64,000 nt of DNA. Source: Peribacillus butanolivorans (GTDB lineage Bacteria > Bacillota > Bacilli > Bacillales > DSM-1321). The notes below the pieces were generated by a model, which ran no database searches, was not told where the DNA came from, and saw nothing but the letters and a program-made list of their open reading frames with translations. Below are positions 1 through 7,290 of the stretch, piece by piece (the stretch's first letter is position 1; each line of letters begins with the position of its first letter). The DNA lies in NCBI RefSeq assembly GCF_001273755.1, contig NZ_LGYA01000001.1, positions 1,967,369-2,031,368 of the forward strand, given 5' to 3'. The position numbers were made by a program, and so were the translations under genes.

Positions 1-2
1 AA

Positions 3-755
3 AGATGGCCAGGTATCTCACTACCAGAAGATTATATAGGCTGCTTTGAATCGACTTCAGGTGTGTTAAAAAGTGAAGACTGTATTCGAGCGTATCAGCA
101 ACTTGCAGAGTCACATGGTGCTAACATCATTGTGAATAGCCAAGTAAGGAAGATATGTGTTCATAATAATGGGGTTACGATTAAAACTGATGAACAGACT
201 TTCTACGCAGAGGCATTAGTTGTTGCAGCAGGAGCATGGTCACCAAAACTTTTAGCGATGTTAGACTTAAATGTTCCTCTAGCCCCTATCAGAAAAACAT
301 TTGCATGGTTTGAAGCAAATGAATTATATAATTACAAAAACTTTCCAGCCTTCACTTTTGATACGTCTGTAGGTACATACTATGGCTTTCCAAGTATAAA
401 TGACAGTGGTTTAAAATTAGGGAGACATGATGGGGGAAATTACATTAATCCTGATGATTCTATAGCAGGGTTTGGTGAATTAGATGAAGATGAGGGAGAT
501 TTGGTACAGTTCCTACAACAATTTATGCCTACCGGTCAAAAAATAAAATATGGGAAAAACTGCATCTATACAATGACCCCTGATGAGAACTTTATAGTGG
601 ATACCCATCCTAATTATCCACACATTGCTATTGCAGCAGGTTTCTCTGGGCACGGGTTTAAATTCAGTAGTGTTATTGGAGAGATTTTAAGTGACCTTAT
701 TATTTCAGGTAAGAGTGAGAATGATATCTCAGTATTTTCTATAAATCGATTTTAA
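3..755 (+). CDS. FAD-dependent amine oxidase, MTOX/sarcosine-oxidase type (5' truncated)
   Basis: The reading frame is open from the left edge through base 3, so only about the last 250 residues are present; the GTG at 63 is an internal codon. Seen: the stretch RWPGIS followed by GVLKSEDCIRAY, a hallmark of N-methyltryptophan oxidase and monomeric sarcosine oxidase; AEALVVAAGAWSP, the second FAD-contact segment of DAO-fold enzymes; and near the C-terminus YTMTPDENFIVD and GFSGHGFKFSSVIGE, the conserved end of this family. Such enzymes oxidatively demethylate or deaminate small N-methyl amino acids, giving H2O2. The N-terminal dinucleotide-binding GxGxxG lies outside the window. Substrate cannot be assigned. 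A strong terminator follows at 851-891. Confidence 0.9.
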   Translation, partial: RWPGISLPEDYIGCFESTSGVLKSEDCIRAYQQLAESHGANIIVNSQVRKICVHNNGVTIKTDEQTFYAEALVVAAGAWSPKLLAMLDLNVPLAPIRKTFAWFEANELYNYKNFPAFTFDTSVGTYYGFPSINDSGLKLGRHDGGNYINPDDSIAGFGELDEDEGDLVQFLQQFMPTGQKIKYGKNCIYTMTPDENFIVDTHPNYPHIAIAAGFSGHGFKFSSVIGEILSDLIISGKSENDISVFSINRF

Positions 756-850
756 TTAAAAATGAGAAGACTTGAAAAAAATATTTTGCCATCGGGATAA
801 AAATACAAAGTCGCAAGTTTAACATGAACCTACATATAGAATGAAAATCC

Positions 851-891
851 AAGTCGTTGATTCCTTATCATAGGAATCAACGACTTTTTTT
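851..891 (+). terminator. Rho-independent terminator of the flavoprotein gene
   Basis: A perfect 14-bp stem (AAGTCGTTGATTCC paired with GGAATCAACGACTT) with a 7-base loop is followed by a T run. It separates the oxidase gene from the kip/pxp operon. Confidence 0.93.
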
Positions 892-1027
892 AGGAAAAAA
901 AGGCTTAGTATATGTTTTTGCCGGTCTATAAATAATACACCTATATATTATTTTTTCACTTTAATCTATGTACATAATCTTCTGACATCAATGATATTCA
1001 AGATTAATGAAAAAATACAAAAACATA

Positions 1028-1044
1028 TGTTAGGTTAGCTAACA
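1028..1044 (+). promoter_or_regulatory. TnrA/GlnR-type nitrogen box
   Basis: TGTTAGGTTAGCTAACA fits the outer TGTNA-N7-TNACA framework of the Bacillus TnrA/GlnR site and matches 15 of 17 positions of the full consensus. Its centre (1036) is about 50 bp upstream of the transcription start predicted from the -10 box at 1074-1079, the usual position for activation by TnrA. The B. subtilis kip operon is known to be TnrA-controlled, which supports the call. Binding itself is inferred. Confidence 0.7.
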
Positions 1045-1050
1045 ATTGTA

Positions 1051-1079
1051 TTGTCGAAATAAAAAAAACATGCTAGAAT
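1051..1079 (+). promoter_or_regulatory. SigA promoter of the pxp/kip operon
   Basis: -35 TTGTCG (1051-1056) and -10 TAGAAT (1074-1079) are separated by 17 bp, with a TG one base upstream of the -10 (extended -10). The weak -35 suits activator dependence through the adjacent TnrA-type box. The predicted start is near 1086, about 130 bases before pxpA. Confidence 0.65.
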
Positions 1080-1083
1080 AAGA

Positions 1084-1124
1084 ATATTCCGAAATATGAA
1101 ACGTCAATTCCGAATTTCGGAATT
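1084..1124 (+). promoter_or_regulatory. Candidate repressor operator (two dyads) at the kip transcription start
   Basis: A perfect 9-bp inverted repeat with a 1-base centre, AATTCCGAATTTCGGAATT, lies at 1106-1124. A related imperfect dyad sharing the TTCCGAAA core lies at 1084-1097, over the predicted start site. The location suits repression. KipR, an IclR-family protein that represses the kip operon in B. subtilis, is encoded at 16977; pairing it with this site is inference. Confidence 0.5.
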
Positions 1125-1218
1125 TTATGAAATTTAATGAAAGTGAAATACTTATTTTTTTATCTAAATATTTATAGGTTTTATTGTTCGAAATTTCTGT
1201 AAATAGGAGGAGTGTACA

Positions 1219-1980
1219 ATGAATACAGTTGATTTGAATTGTGATTTAGGAGAGAGCTTTGGTACATATCGAATTGGAAATGATGCAGAGATTTTGGATT
1301 ATGTAACATCTGTCAATGTTGCTTGTGGATTTCATGCTGGCGATCCGACCGTTATGAGAAAAACGGTTCAACTTGCTTTAGAGAAAGATGTAAAAATTGG
1401 TGCCCACCCTGGATTACAAGATTTAATAGGTTTTGGCCGACGCAATATTAATATTTCACCACAGGAAGCTTATGATATTGTTGTCTATCAAATTGGTGCG
1501 TTAAATGGCTTCTTGCAATCTGAAGGCGGGAATATGCAACATGTTAAACCACATGGTGCTTTGTACAATATGGCGGCAAAGAATAAAGAGTTGTCTCTTG
1601 CCATAGCTGAAGCTGTATACAAAATTAATCCTGAGCTCATTTTATTTGGCTTGTCGGGCAGTGAATTAATACGTGCTGGACAGACCATTGGATTACAAAC
1701 GGCTAGTGAAGTGTTTGCGGATCGGACATATCAACAAGATGGTTCATTGACTTCTCGTATGAAAGCGCATGCAATGATAGAAAATGATGATGATGCTGTT
1801 GCACAAGTAATTCGAATGGTTAAAGAAGGAAAGGTTTTGTCACAGCAAGGAACTGATGTGACTTTAAAGGCAGATACAATTTGTATTCATGGGGATGGAG
1901 CACATGCTTTAACCTTTGCTCATCATGTAAAAAAATCCTTAGAAATATCTGAAATTACAGTTAAGTCTATTTCTAAATAA
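1219..1980 (+). CDS. pxpA: 5-oxoprolinase subunit A (LamB/YcsF family)
   Basis: This 253-residue protein has the usual length and motifs of the family: N-terminal [15 protein letters not shown], then [38 protein letters not shown] and [10 protein letters not shown]. PxpA acts with PxpB and PxpC in ATP-dependent cytosolic hydrolysis of 5-oxoproline (pyroglutamate) to glutamate. PxpB and PxpC are encoded at 4124 and 4888. The ATG is preceded by AGGAGG at 1206-1211. As first gene of the operon it is read from the promoter at 1051-1079 under apparent nitrogen control. Gene order with the NRAMP-like and YcsI genes matches ycsF-ycsG-ycsI-kipI-kipA of B. subtilis. Confidence 0.95.
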   Translation: MNTVDLNCDLGESFGTYRIGNDAEILDYVTSVNVACGFHAGDPTVMRKTVQLALEKDVKIGAHPGLQDLIGFGRRNINISPQEAYDIVVYQIGALNGFLQSEGGNMQHVKPHGALYNMAAKNKELSLAIAEAVYKINPELILFGLSGSELIRAGQTIGLQTASEVFADRTYQQDGSLTSRMKAHAMIENDDDAVAQVIRMVKEGKVLSQQGTDVTLKADTICIHGDGAHALTFAHHVKKSLEISEITVKSISK

Positions 1981-2009
1981 AATCACAAACATCTAGGAGG
2001 TAGATTCCA

Positions 2010-3245
2010 TTGGAGCCAATCAAAAATACAACAACTGACCAGACAAAAAATCAATCTAAGCCAAAAACTAACCGGACATTATTGCTAGGTGCAGCATTTC
2101 TTATGGCAACATCAGCCATAGGACCAGGTTTTTTAATGCAGACAACTGTTTATACCCAAAGTCTTGCAGCAAGTTTTGGGTTTGTTATTCTTATTTCCGT
2201 AATTCTTGATATTTTTGCACAAACAAATGTATGGCGCATTATTGCTGTATCTGAAAAACGAGGACAAGAGATTGCAAACATGGTTCTTCCAGGACTAGGT
2301 TATGTTCTAGCGGCACTCATAGTTATGGGGGGGCTAGCATTTAATATAGGGAACATCGCAGGAGCTGGACTTGGTCTAAATGCGATGACTGGAATTTCCC
2401 CAACTGCTGGAGCGGCAATTAGTGCCGTCATTGCAATATTAATTTTTGTTGTAAAAGAAGCAGGTAAAGCGATGGACCGTTTTACACAAATTGCCGGCTT
2501 TTTTATGATATGTTTGATGATATATGTTGCATGGACAACTTCTCCTCCAGTTGGAGAAGCAGTAGTTAAGACATTTGCACCTGATAAGATTGATATTATC
2601 GCAATCGTTACATTAGTTGGAGGATCTGTGGGTGGCTATATTACATTTGCTGGCGGTCATCGTCTATTGGATGCAGGCGTGAAAGGTGTCGGAGCACTGC
2701 CAGAAGTCACAAAGAGTTCAGTAATGGGTATTTTAATAACTACAGTTATGCGAGTTGCATTATTTTTAGCAGTTCTCGGTGTTGTATCTAAAGGCTTGCA
2801 AATTGATTCAGGAAACCCTGCGGCATCCGTTTTTCAACTTGCTGCTGGAAATGTTGGTTATAAAATCTTTGGTGTTGTTATGTGGGCTGCAGCAATCACA
2901 TCAGTAGTAGGTGCTGCATATACTTCCGTTTCGTTTATTAGAACATTCAGTGAAAAAATAAATAAAAAGGCTAACTGGATTATAATTGGCTTTATAGTAC
3001 TTTCAACAATTTGCTTTTTGTTAATTGGTAAACCGGTAAAAGTACTACTTGTAGTGGGGGCAATTAATGGTCTGATTTTACCAATTGCACTTGGAACATT
3101 ATTAATTGCTGCTTATAAGAAAAACATTGTGGGTGAATATAAACATCCTTTATGGTTGACGATATCAGGTGTATTTGTGGTAGTTGTTATGGCGTTAATG
3201 GGTGGCTATACTTTATTTACTCAGCTACCATTACTATTTAAATAA
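2010..3245 (+). CDS. NRAMP-family transporter, YcsG-like
   Basis: This 411-residue membrane protein has a soluble, polar N-terminus of about 25 residues and then about 11 hydrophobic segments. NRAMP-like signatures are GPGFLMQTTVY in the first helix and a later GGYITFAGGHRLLDAG. The canonical metal-binding DPGN of helix 1 is not present, which argues against ordinary Mn/Fe transport. In this operon it is the YcsG-type carrier, plausibly importing 5-oxoproline or a related compound; that substrate is inferred from context. Translation starts at TTG, chosen because AGGAGG (1995-2000) is correctly spaced and no nearer in-frame ATG fits. Confidence 0.85.
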   Translation: MEPIKNTTTDQTKNQSKPKTNRTLLLGAAFLMATSAIGPGFLMQTTVYTQSLAASFGFVILISVILDIFAQTNVWRIIAVSEKRGQEIANMVLPGLGYVLAALIVMGGLAFNIGNIAGAGLGLNAMTGISPTAGAAISAVIAILIFVVKEAGKAMDRFTQIAGFFMICLMIYVAWTTSPPVGEAVVKTFAPDKIDIIAIVTLVGGSVGGYITFAGGHRLLDAGVKGVGALPEVTKSSVMGILITTVMRVALFLAVLGVVSKGLQIDSGNPAASVFQLAAGNVGYKIFGVVMWAAAITSVVGAAYTSVSFIRTFSEKINKKANWIIIGFIVLSTICFLLIGKPVKVLLVVGAINGLILPIALGTLLIAAYKKNIVGEYKHPLWLTISGVFVVVVMALMGGYTLFTQLPLLFK

Positions 3246-3318
3246 CTATAGATTCAATCTAATTATTACGACTAGCAGTTTGTGAAAAACTGCTAGTTAC
3301 TTATAGGAGATGTATAAT

Positions 3319-4110
3319 ATGATTAATCTTTCGCAAGCAACCCCGGCTGAATTGCGCGCAATGATCCGCAACAATGAATTGATTAAACCGACTGCTGGAA
3401 TGGCAAACGGGTATGCACAAGCAAACTTAGCCATCTTAAAAAAAGAGCATGCTTTTGATTTTTTATTATTTTGTCAGCGTAATCCTAAGTCTTGTCCACT
3501 TTTAGACGTGACAGAGATTGGTTCCCCTATTCCTAAATTTGCTGCTCAGTCTGGTGATATCCGTACAGATATTCCAAAATATCGGATATATAAATATGGT
3601 GAATTAGTGGAAGAAGTAACGGATATTTCAGATTATTGGGAAGATGATATGGTTGGATTTTTAATAGGTTGCAGCTTTACATTTGAACATGCCCTTTTAA
3701 ACAATGATATTTCCATTCGTCATATTGAAGAGGACTGTAATGTACCAATGTATAAAACGAATATTTCATGTACTGAAGCCGGGATCTTTCACGGGAAAAT
3801 GGTAGCAAGCATGCGTCCGATTCCTCAGCAAGATGTGGTGCGAGCGGCTCAAGTTACATCGCGTTTTCCTGCTGTTCATGGTGGTCCAATCCATATTGGA
3901 GATCCGGGGGCGATTGGTGTTTCTAACATACAGCAGCCTGATTTTGGTGATGCAGTAACGATTCGTGAAGGAGAAGTGCCAGTCTTCTGGGCTTGTGGAG
4001 TAACGCCTCAATCTATCGCAATGGAAACAAAACCGGCGATTATGATTACGCATGCACCAGGACATATGTTTATAACGGATATTCGTGATGAAAAATTAGG
4101 CGTTTTATAA
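3319..4110 (+). CDS. DUF1445 putative hydro-lyase, YcsI-like
   Basis: A 263-residue protein starting MINLSQATPAELR. An ATG three codons upstream (3310) overlaps the ribosome site TAGGAG, so 3319 is preferred. Motifs of the family are visible: LIKPTAGMANGYAQANL, DIRTDIPKYRIYK, FLIGCSFTFEHAL, FPAVHGGPIHIGDP and a closing HAPGHMFITDI. The family is annotated as putative hydro-lyase, and its chemistry in the kip/pxp operon is not established to my knowledge. The invariable company of pxpABC suggests a role in 5-oxoproline handling. Confidence 0.88.
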   Translation: MINLSQATPAELRAMIRNNELIKPTAGMANGYAQANLAILKKEHAFDFLLFCQRNPKSCPLLDVTEIGSPIPKFAAQSGDIRTDIPKYRIYKYGELVEEVTDISDYWEDDMVGFLIGCSFTFEHALLNNDISIRHIEEDCNVPMYKTNISCTEAGIFHGKMVASMRPIPQQDVVRAAQVTSRFPAVHGGPIHIGDPGAIGVSNIQQPDFGDAVTIREGEVPVFWACGVTPQSIAMETKPAIMITHAPGHMFITDIRDEKLGVL

Positions 4111-4123
4111 CTAACAGAAAGAG

Positions 4124-4891
4124 ATGAGTTCTATGCCGGAAAAGCTATTGAATAAAACTACATGCGTACTGTCTCCCTTAGGCGATTCCGCAATCGTGAT
4201 TACATTTGGGAATGAAATTAAATACGACATTCACAAAAAAATTAAAATGTTTATGGATTTGCTTGAAGATGAACCTTTTGTTGGATTTATAGAATGTGTG
4301 CCGGCTTTTACAAATTTGACAGTTTTTTATGATCCTCTAGTTATCTATAAGAAACAAAAACAAAGCAATAACCATGAATGTATTTCTCCATATGAAGTGG
4401 TTCGTTCTATCCTGGAAAGGAAACTACAGTGGTTAAAAGAAGATAAAAAGCTAACACATCGAACTGTTTCTATTCCTGTATGTTATGGGGGGGAATATGG
4501 CCCGGATTTGGAATATGTAGCTCGTTATAATAATTTAACTACTGCTGAAGTCATCCATATTCATTCAAATGGTGAGTACTTAGCCTATATGATTGGATTT
4601 GCTCCAGGTTTTCCGTTTCTCGGTGGACTATCAGAAAAAATTGCAACGCCTAGACGATCCTCTCCTAGAATGACGATACCAACAGGAGCAGTTGGAATTG
4701 CAGGTATGCAAACGGGTGTATATCCAATATCTACGCCTGGAGGGTGGCAATTAATTGGACAAACGCCAACCAAACTCTTTTTACCAAATGTAAATCCTCC
4801 TAGCCTATTACAAGCAGGAGACATTGTGAAATTCCATCCAATTTCTAATCAAGAGTATAATGAAATTATTCTTAAGGAGGGGTTACAGTGA
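4124..4891 (+). CDS. pxpB: 5-oxoprolinase subunit B (KipI)
   Basis: A 255-residue protein of the allophanate-hydrolase subunit 1/KipI family. Seen: LGDSAIVITFGNEI near the N-terminus, PVCYGGEYGPDLEYVA, YMIGFAPGFPFLGGL, and the C-terminal TPGGWQLIGQTP. It forms part of the PxpABC oxoprolinase. In B. subtilis the same protein (KipI) also inhibits the sporulation kinase KinA. An in-frame ATG at 4133 is an alternative start. The last four bases overlap pxpC, indicating translational coupling. Confidence 0.95.
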   Translation: MSSMPEKLLNKTTCVLSPLGDSAIVITFGNEIKYDIHKKIKMFMDLLEDEPFVGFIECVPAFTNLTVFYDPLVIYKKQKQSNNHECISPYEVVRSILERKLQWLKEDKKLTHRTVSIPVCYGGEYGPDLEYVARYNNLTTAEVIHIHSNGEYLAYMIGFAPGFPFLGGLSEKIATPRRSSPRMTIPTGAVGIAGMQTGVYPISTPGGWQLIGQTPTKLFLPNVNPPSLLQAGDIVKFHPISNQEYNEIILKEGLQ

Positions 4892-5883
4892 GCCTGCGTG
4901 TAATCAAACCGGGATTATTAACTAGTATTCAGGATCTTGGAAGAAAAGGATTTCAGCAACATGGAGTGATTGTAAGCGGCGCAATGGATGCATATTCCCT
5001 ACGAATTGCCAATATGTTAGTTGGCAATAAAGAAGGTGAAGCGGCCCTGGAAATTACGTTAATGGGACCGACTCTTAAAATAGAAAAAAATTGCTTGATC
5101 GCGATAACAGGTGGAAATTTATCACCTACTATAGACAGTCAGGCTGTTCCAATGTGGAAGCCTGTTTATGTAAAAAAAGGCACGATTCTTCGATTCGCGG
5201 GATGTAAATCAGGTTGTAGAACTTATTTGTCTGTAGCGGGAGGATACGCTATTTCTACAGTTATGAATAGTAAAAGTACATATCTAAGAGGGGAAATTGG
5301 CGGCTATAAGGGAAGAGCATTAAAAGTAGATGATGTTGTGGATTTTAATGAAACTTCTACGATTCTAGATAACCGGGAGTTTAAGGAAGCGTTTATCGCT
5401 CCATTGTGGTTTGTCAATGAAAAGGAGTTTATGCCAAATCGCATGCCAGTTATTCGTTTCGTAGATGGAAGCCAGTACGATTATTTTACGGACTCTAGTA
5501 AAGTTAGTTTTGCAGAGAATTTGTTTAAAGTTTCAAACCAATCTGATCGTATGGGCTATAGAATATCAGGTCCTTTGTTAGAGTTACAGGATAAAAGGGA
5601 ACTATTGTCTGAAGCAGTAACTAACGGGTCTGTTCAAGTTCCTCCTGATGGAAACCCTATCATTCTTCTTGCGGATAGCCAAACAACGGGAGGGTATCCT
5701 AAGATAGCTCAAGTGATTACAGCAGATTTACCATTAATTGCTCAGGTCAAACCAGGGGAAGCTATTCAATTTTCACGAGTAACCTTAAAAGAAGCCGAGC
5801 AGCTTTTCCTTCAAAAAGAACAACAATTAAATGAATTAAAGGTTTCGATTTCATTAGCTCTAAAAAAACAGCATATTATATAG
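4888..5883 (+). CDS. pxpC: 5-oxoprolinase subunit C (KipA)
   Basis: A 331-residue biotin-dependent-carboxyltransferase-like/KipA family protein. Motifs: VIKPGLLTSIQDLGRKG, HGVIVSGAMDAYSLRIAN, LEITLMGPTL, SNQSDRMGYRISGP and ADSQTTGGYPKIAQV. It starts with GTG overlapping the stop of pxpB (GTGA), with AAGGAGG at 4874-4880. It is the partner of PxpB in 5-oxoproline cleavage. Unlike B. subtilis, no kipR follows: the operon ends at a hairpin near 5916-5950 and an unrelated respiratory operon begins. Confidence 0.95.
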   Translation: MSLRVIKPGLLTSIQDLGRKGFQQHGVIVSGAMDAYSLRIANMLVGNKEGEAALEITLMGPTLKIEKNCLIAITGGNLSPTIDSQAVPMWKPVYVKKGTILRFAGCKSGCRTYLSVAGGYAISTVMNSKSTYLRGEIGGYKGRALKVDDVVDFNETSTILDNREFKEAFIAPLWFVNEKEFMPNRMPVIRFVDGSQYDYFTDSSKVSFAENLFKVSNQSDRMGYRISGPLLELQDKRELLSEAVTNGSVQVPPDGNPIILLADSQTTGGYPKIAQVITADLPLIAQVKPGEAIQFSRVTLKEAEQLFLQKEQQLNELKVSISLALKKQHII

Positions 5884-5915
5884 TTATTTCACATCAAGAA
5901 GTAGCAAAAAGGAAG

Positions 5916-5950
5916 AGAGTGCTCTTATTAAAAGGGCACTTTCTTTTTTT
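5916..5950 (+). terminator. Terminator of the pxp/kip operon
   Basis: AGTGCTCTT pairs with AAGGGCACT (one G-U pair) over a short loop and is followed by an interrupted T run of about ten bases. It sits 35 bases after the pxpC stop. Confidence 0.85.
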
Positions 5951-6063
5951 TGTTTATTCTCCGAAAACAGCCTAACTTCAAGAAAAAATTCCATCAGTAT
6001 TTCCTCCTATATAATATAAATTACGAAAAACTGGAAAAGAGCAAGTTTATAATAAAGTACAGG

Positions 6064-6091
6064 CAGTTCTGCACATCAGAGCTGTTTTTTT
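6064..6091 (+). terminator. Second hairpin with T run upstream of the molybdoenzyme operon
   Basis: CAGTTCTG and CAGAGCTG form an 8-bp stem (one wobble) around CACAT, followed by seven T. It either insulates the next operon or is left from a deleted gene, because no gene lies between it and the terminator at 5916-5950. Confidence 0.7.
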
Positions 6092-6100
6092 ATTTTCAAA

Positions 6101-6142
6101 GATAGGGGAATTTTTCCCTTATGATAGGGAAGTTCCCCGATA
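6101..6142 (+). promoter_or_regulatory. Interlaced GGGAA/TTCCC dyads, candidate regulator site
   Basis: Two direct copies of GATAGGG (6101, 6123) each open a dyad: GGGAA-TTT-TTCCC (6106-6118) and GGGAA-G-TTCCC (6127-6137). Their centres are 20 bp apart, two helical turns. The facing halves also form TTCCCT-N6-AGGGAA (6114-6131). They lie about 44 and 64 bp upstream of the predicted start site. The half-site resembles the TAGGG/CCCTA type described for NreC of staphylococci, though the spacer differs. The NreC-like regulator at 13767 is the obvious candidate. Confidence 0.55.
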
Positions 6143-6163
6143 TGGAAAAATCGGGGCACCTCT

Positions 6164-6169
6164 TACAAT
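6164..6169 (+). promoter_or_regulatory. -10 element of the molybdoenzyme operon promoter
   Basis: TACAAT matches the -10 consensus at five of six positions. The region 17 bp upstream (TATGGA) is a poor -35, as expected for a promoter dependent on an activator bound at the adjacent dyads. The predicted start is near 6176. Confidence 0.5.
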
Positions 6170-6207
6170 AAGGGTATGGTAATTGTTTGTAATGAGGAGG
6201 AATAGTA

Positions 6208-7290
6208 ATGCAGGCAAAAGTCGCAGCAAATCAAAAAACAGGAAAATCAATTGATAATGCATTTGCATCACATTTTGCTAAGTCTATGTTTCTAGCAGTT
6301 TGCGGACTTGTAACCTTATCGTTTTTTGGCACAAGAATGTTTACACACGTAGATTTAAACCTTTATGGCTATATGGTGGGGACGATTATTTTTATTGGGG
6401 GGTTCTTTTACAGGTTTATCGCATGGGGAGAAAGGCCGCCAACAAAGATTTTTATAAAAAAAGGCATCAAACTTCTATTTAGAAAATCAACGCCTAAAAC
6501 ATCAGTTGAACATTTAGCAACATACAATTTCATCTGGAATAGGGGAATTTACCGATGGACTCAGCACATTCTAATCGGATGGGGATGTATTCTTTCCTGC
6601 TTCGTGACATTCCCTCTAGTATTTGGATGGATGTACTTCACCATGGACGACAATGGCTACTACAGCATTATCGCAATGGGGATCCGGGTAATAACAGTAC
6701 CAGCTAATGGGATCATTGCTAACTTATCTTATAACGCTCTGAACATTACAGCTGTGATGGTAATCGCCGGAGTATGCATGGCTCTATACCGCCGTTTGAA
6801 AAATATGCAGGCAAGAGCAGAACAAAAATTCATGTATGACTTTCTTCCATTATATATGCTGTTATTAGTTAGCGTTACAGGCTTGTCACTAACGTTTATG
6901 AACATCTTCTTGCGCGGTGCAGGTCAGCCAGCTATGTCCCTGATTCACCAGTGGTCAGTCATTATTACATTGATTTATCTTCCGTTCGGAAAACTTGCTC
7001 ACATACCATTCCGCCCAATGAGTGTATTTGCAAGAAACTACAGAGAGCATTATGCGGAACAATCCATGAAAGGATGCAAAGTATGTGGTGATGAGTTTGT
7101 TTCAACAGAACAATCAAAAGATGTCGTAGAGGTTCTCGGCGTGAACGATATCGAATTTCAAACGAAGGAAGGCCATCATCTCGCTGAAATGTGCCTACCT
7201 TGCCGAAGAAAATACCGGATTGCTCAATTTTCCGGTTTCCCTATCCATGAGCTAAAAGTTAAGGAGGCAAACCAGAATGCAAAGGGATAA
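6208..7290 (+). CDS. Multi-span membrane subunit with heme-b-like histidines and a C-terminal four-cysteine domain
   Basis: A 360-residue protein with about six membrane segments, near residues 28-48, 52-70, 120-147, 178-198, 213-236 and 245-265. Histidines in or next to helices (YRWTQHILIGW, IHQWSV and FGKLAHIPFRP) resemble heme-b ligands of NarI/DsrM-type quinol oxidoreductase subunits. The cytoplasmic-looking C-terminus has two CxxC pairs, KGCKVCGDEF and MCLPCRRKY, which could bind zinc or iron-sulfur. It overlaps the molybdoenzyme gene by 14 bases. Likely role: membrane anchor taking electrons from menaquinol. Family-level identity is inferred from these features; I cannot name an ortholog. 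Confidence 0.75.
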   Translation: MQAKVAANQKTGKSIDNAFASHFAKSMFLAVCGLVTLSFFGTRMFTHVDLNLYGYMVGTIIFIGGFFYRFIAWGERPPTKIFIKKGIKLLFRKSTPKTSVEHLATYNFIWNRGIYRWTQHILIGWGCILSCFVTFPLVFGWMYFTMDDNGYYSIIAMGIRVITVPANGIIANLSYNALNITAVMVIAGVCMALYRRLKNMQARAEQKFMYDFLPLYMLLLVSVTGLSLTFMNIFLRGAGQPAMSLIHQWSVIITLIYLPFGKLAHIPFRPMSVFARNYREHYAEQSMKGCKVCGDEFVSTEQSKDVVEVLGVNDIEFQTKEGHHLAEMCLPCRRKYRIAQFSGFPIHELKVKEANQNAKG

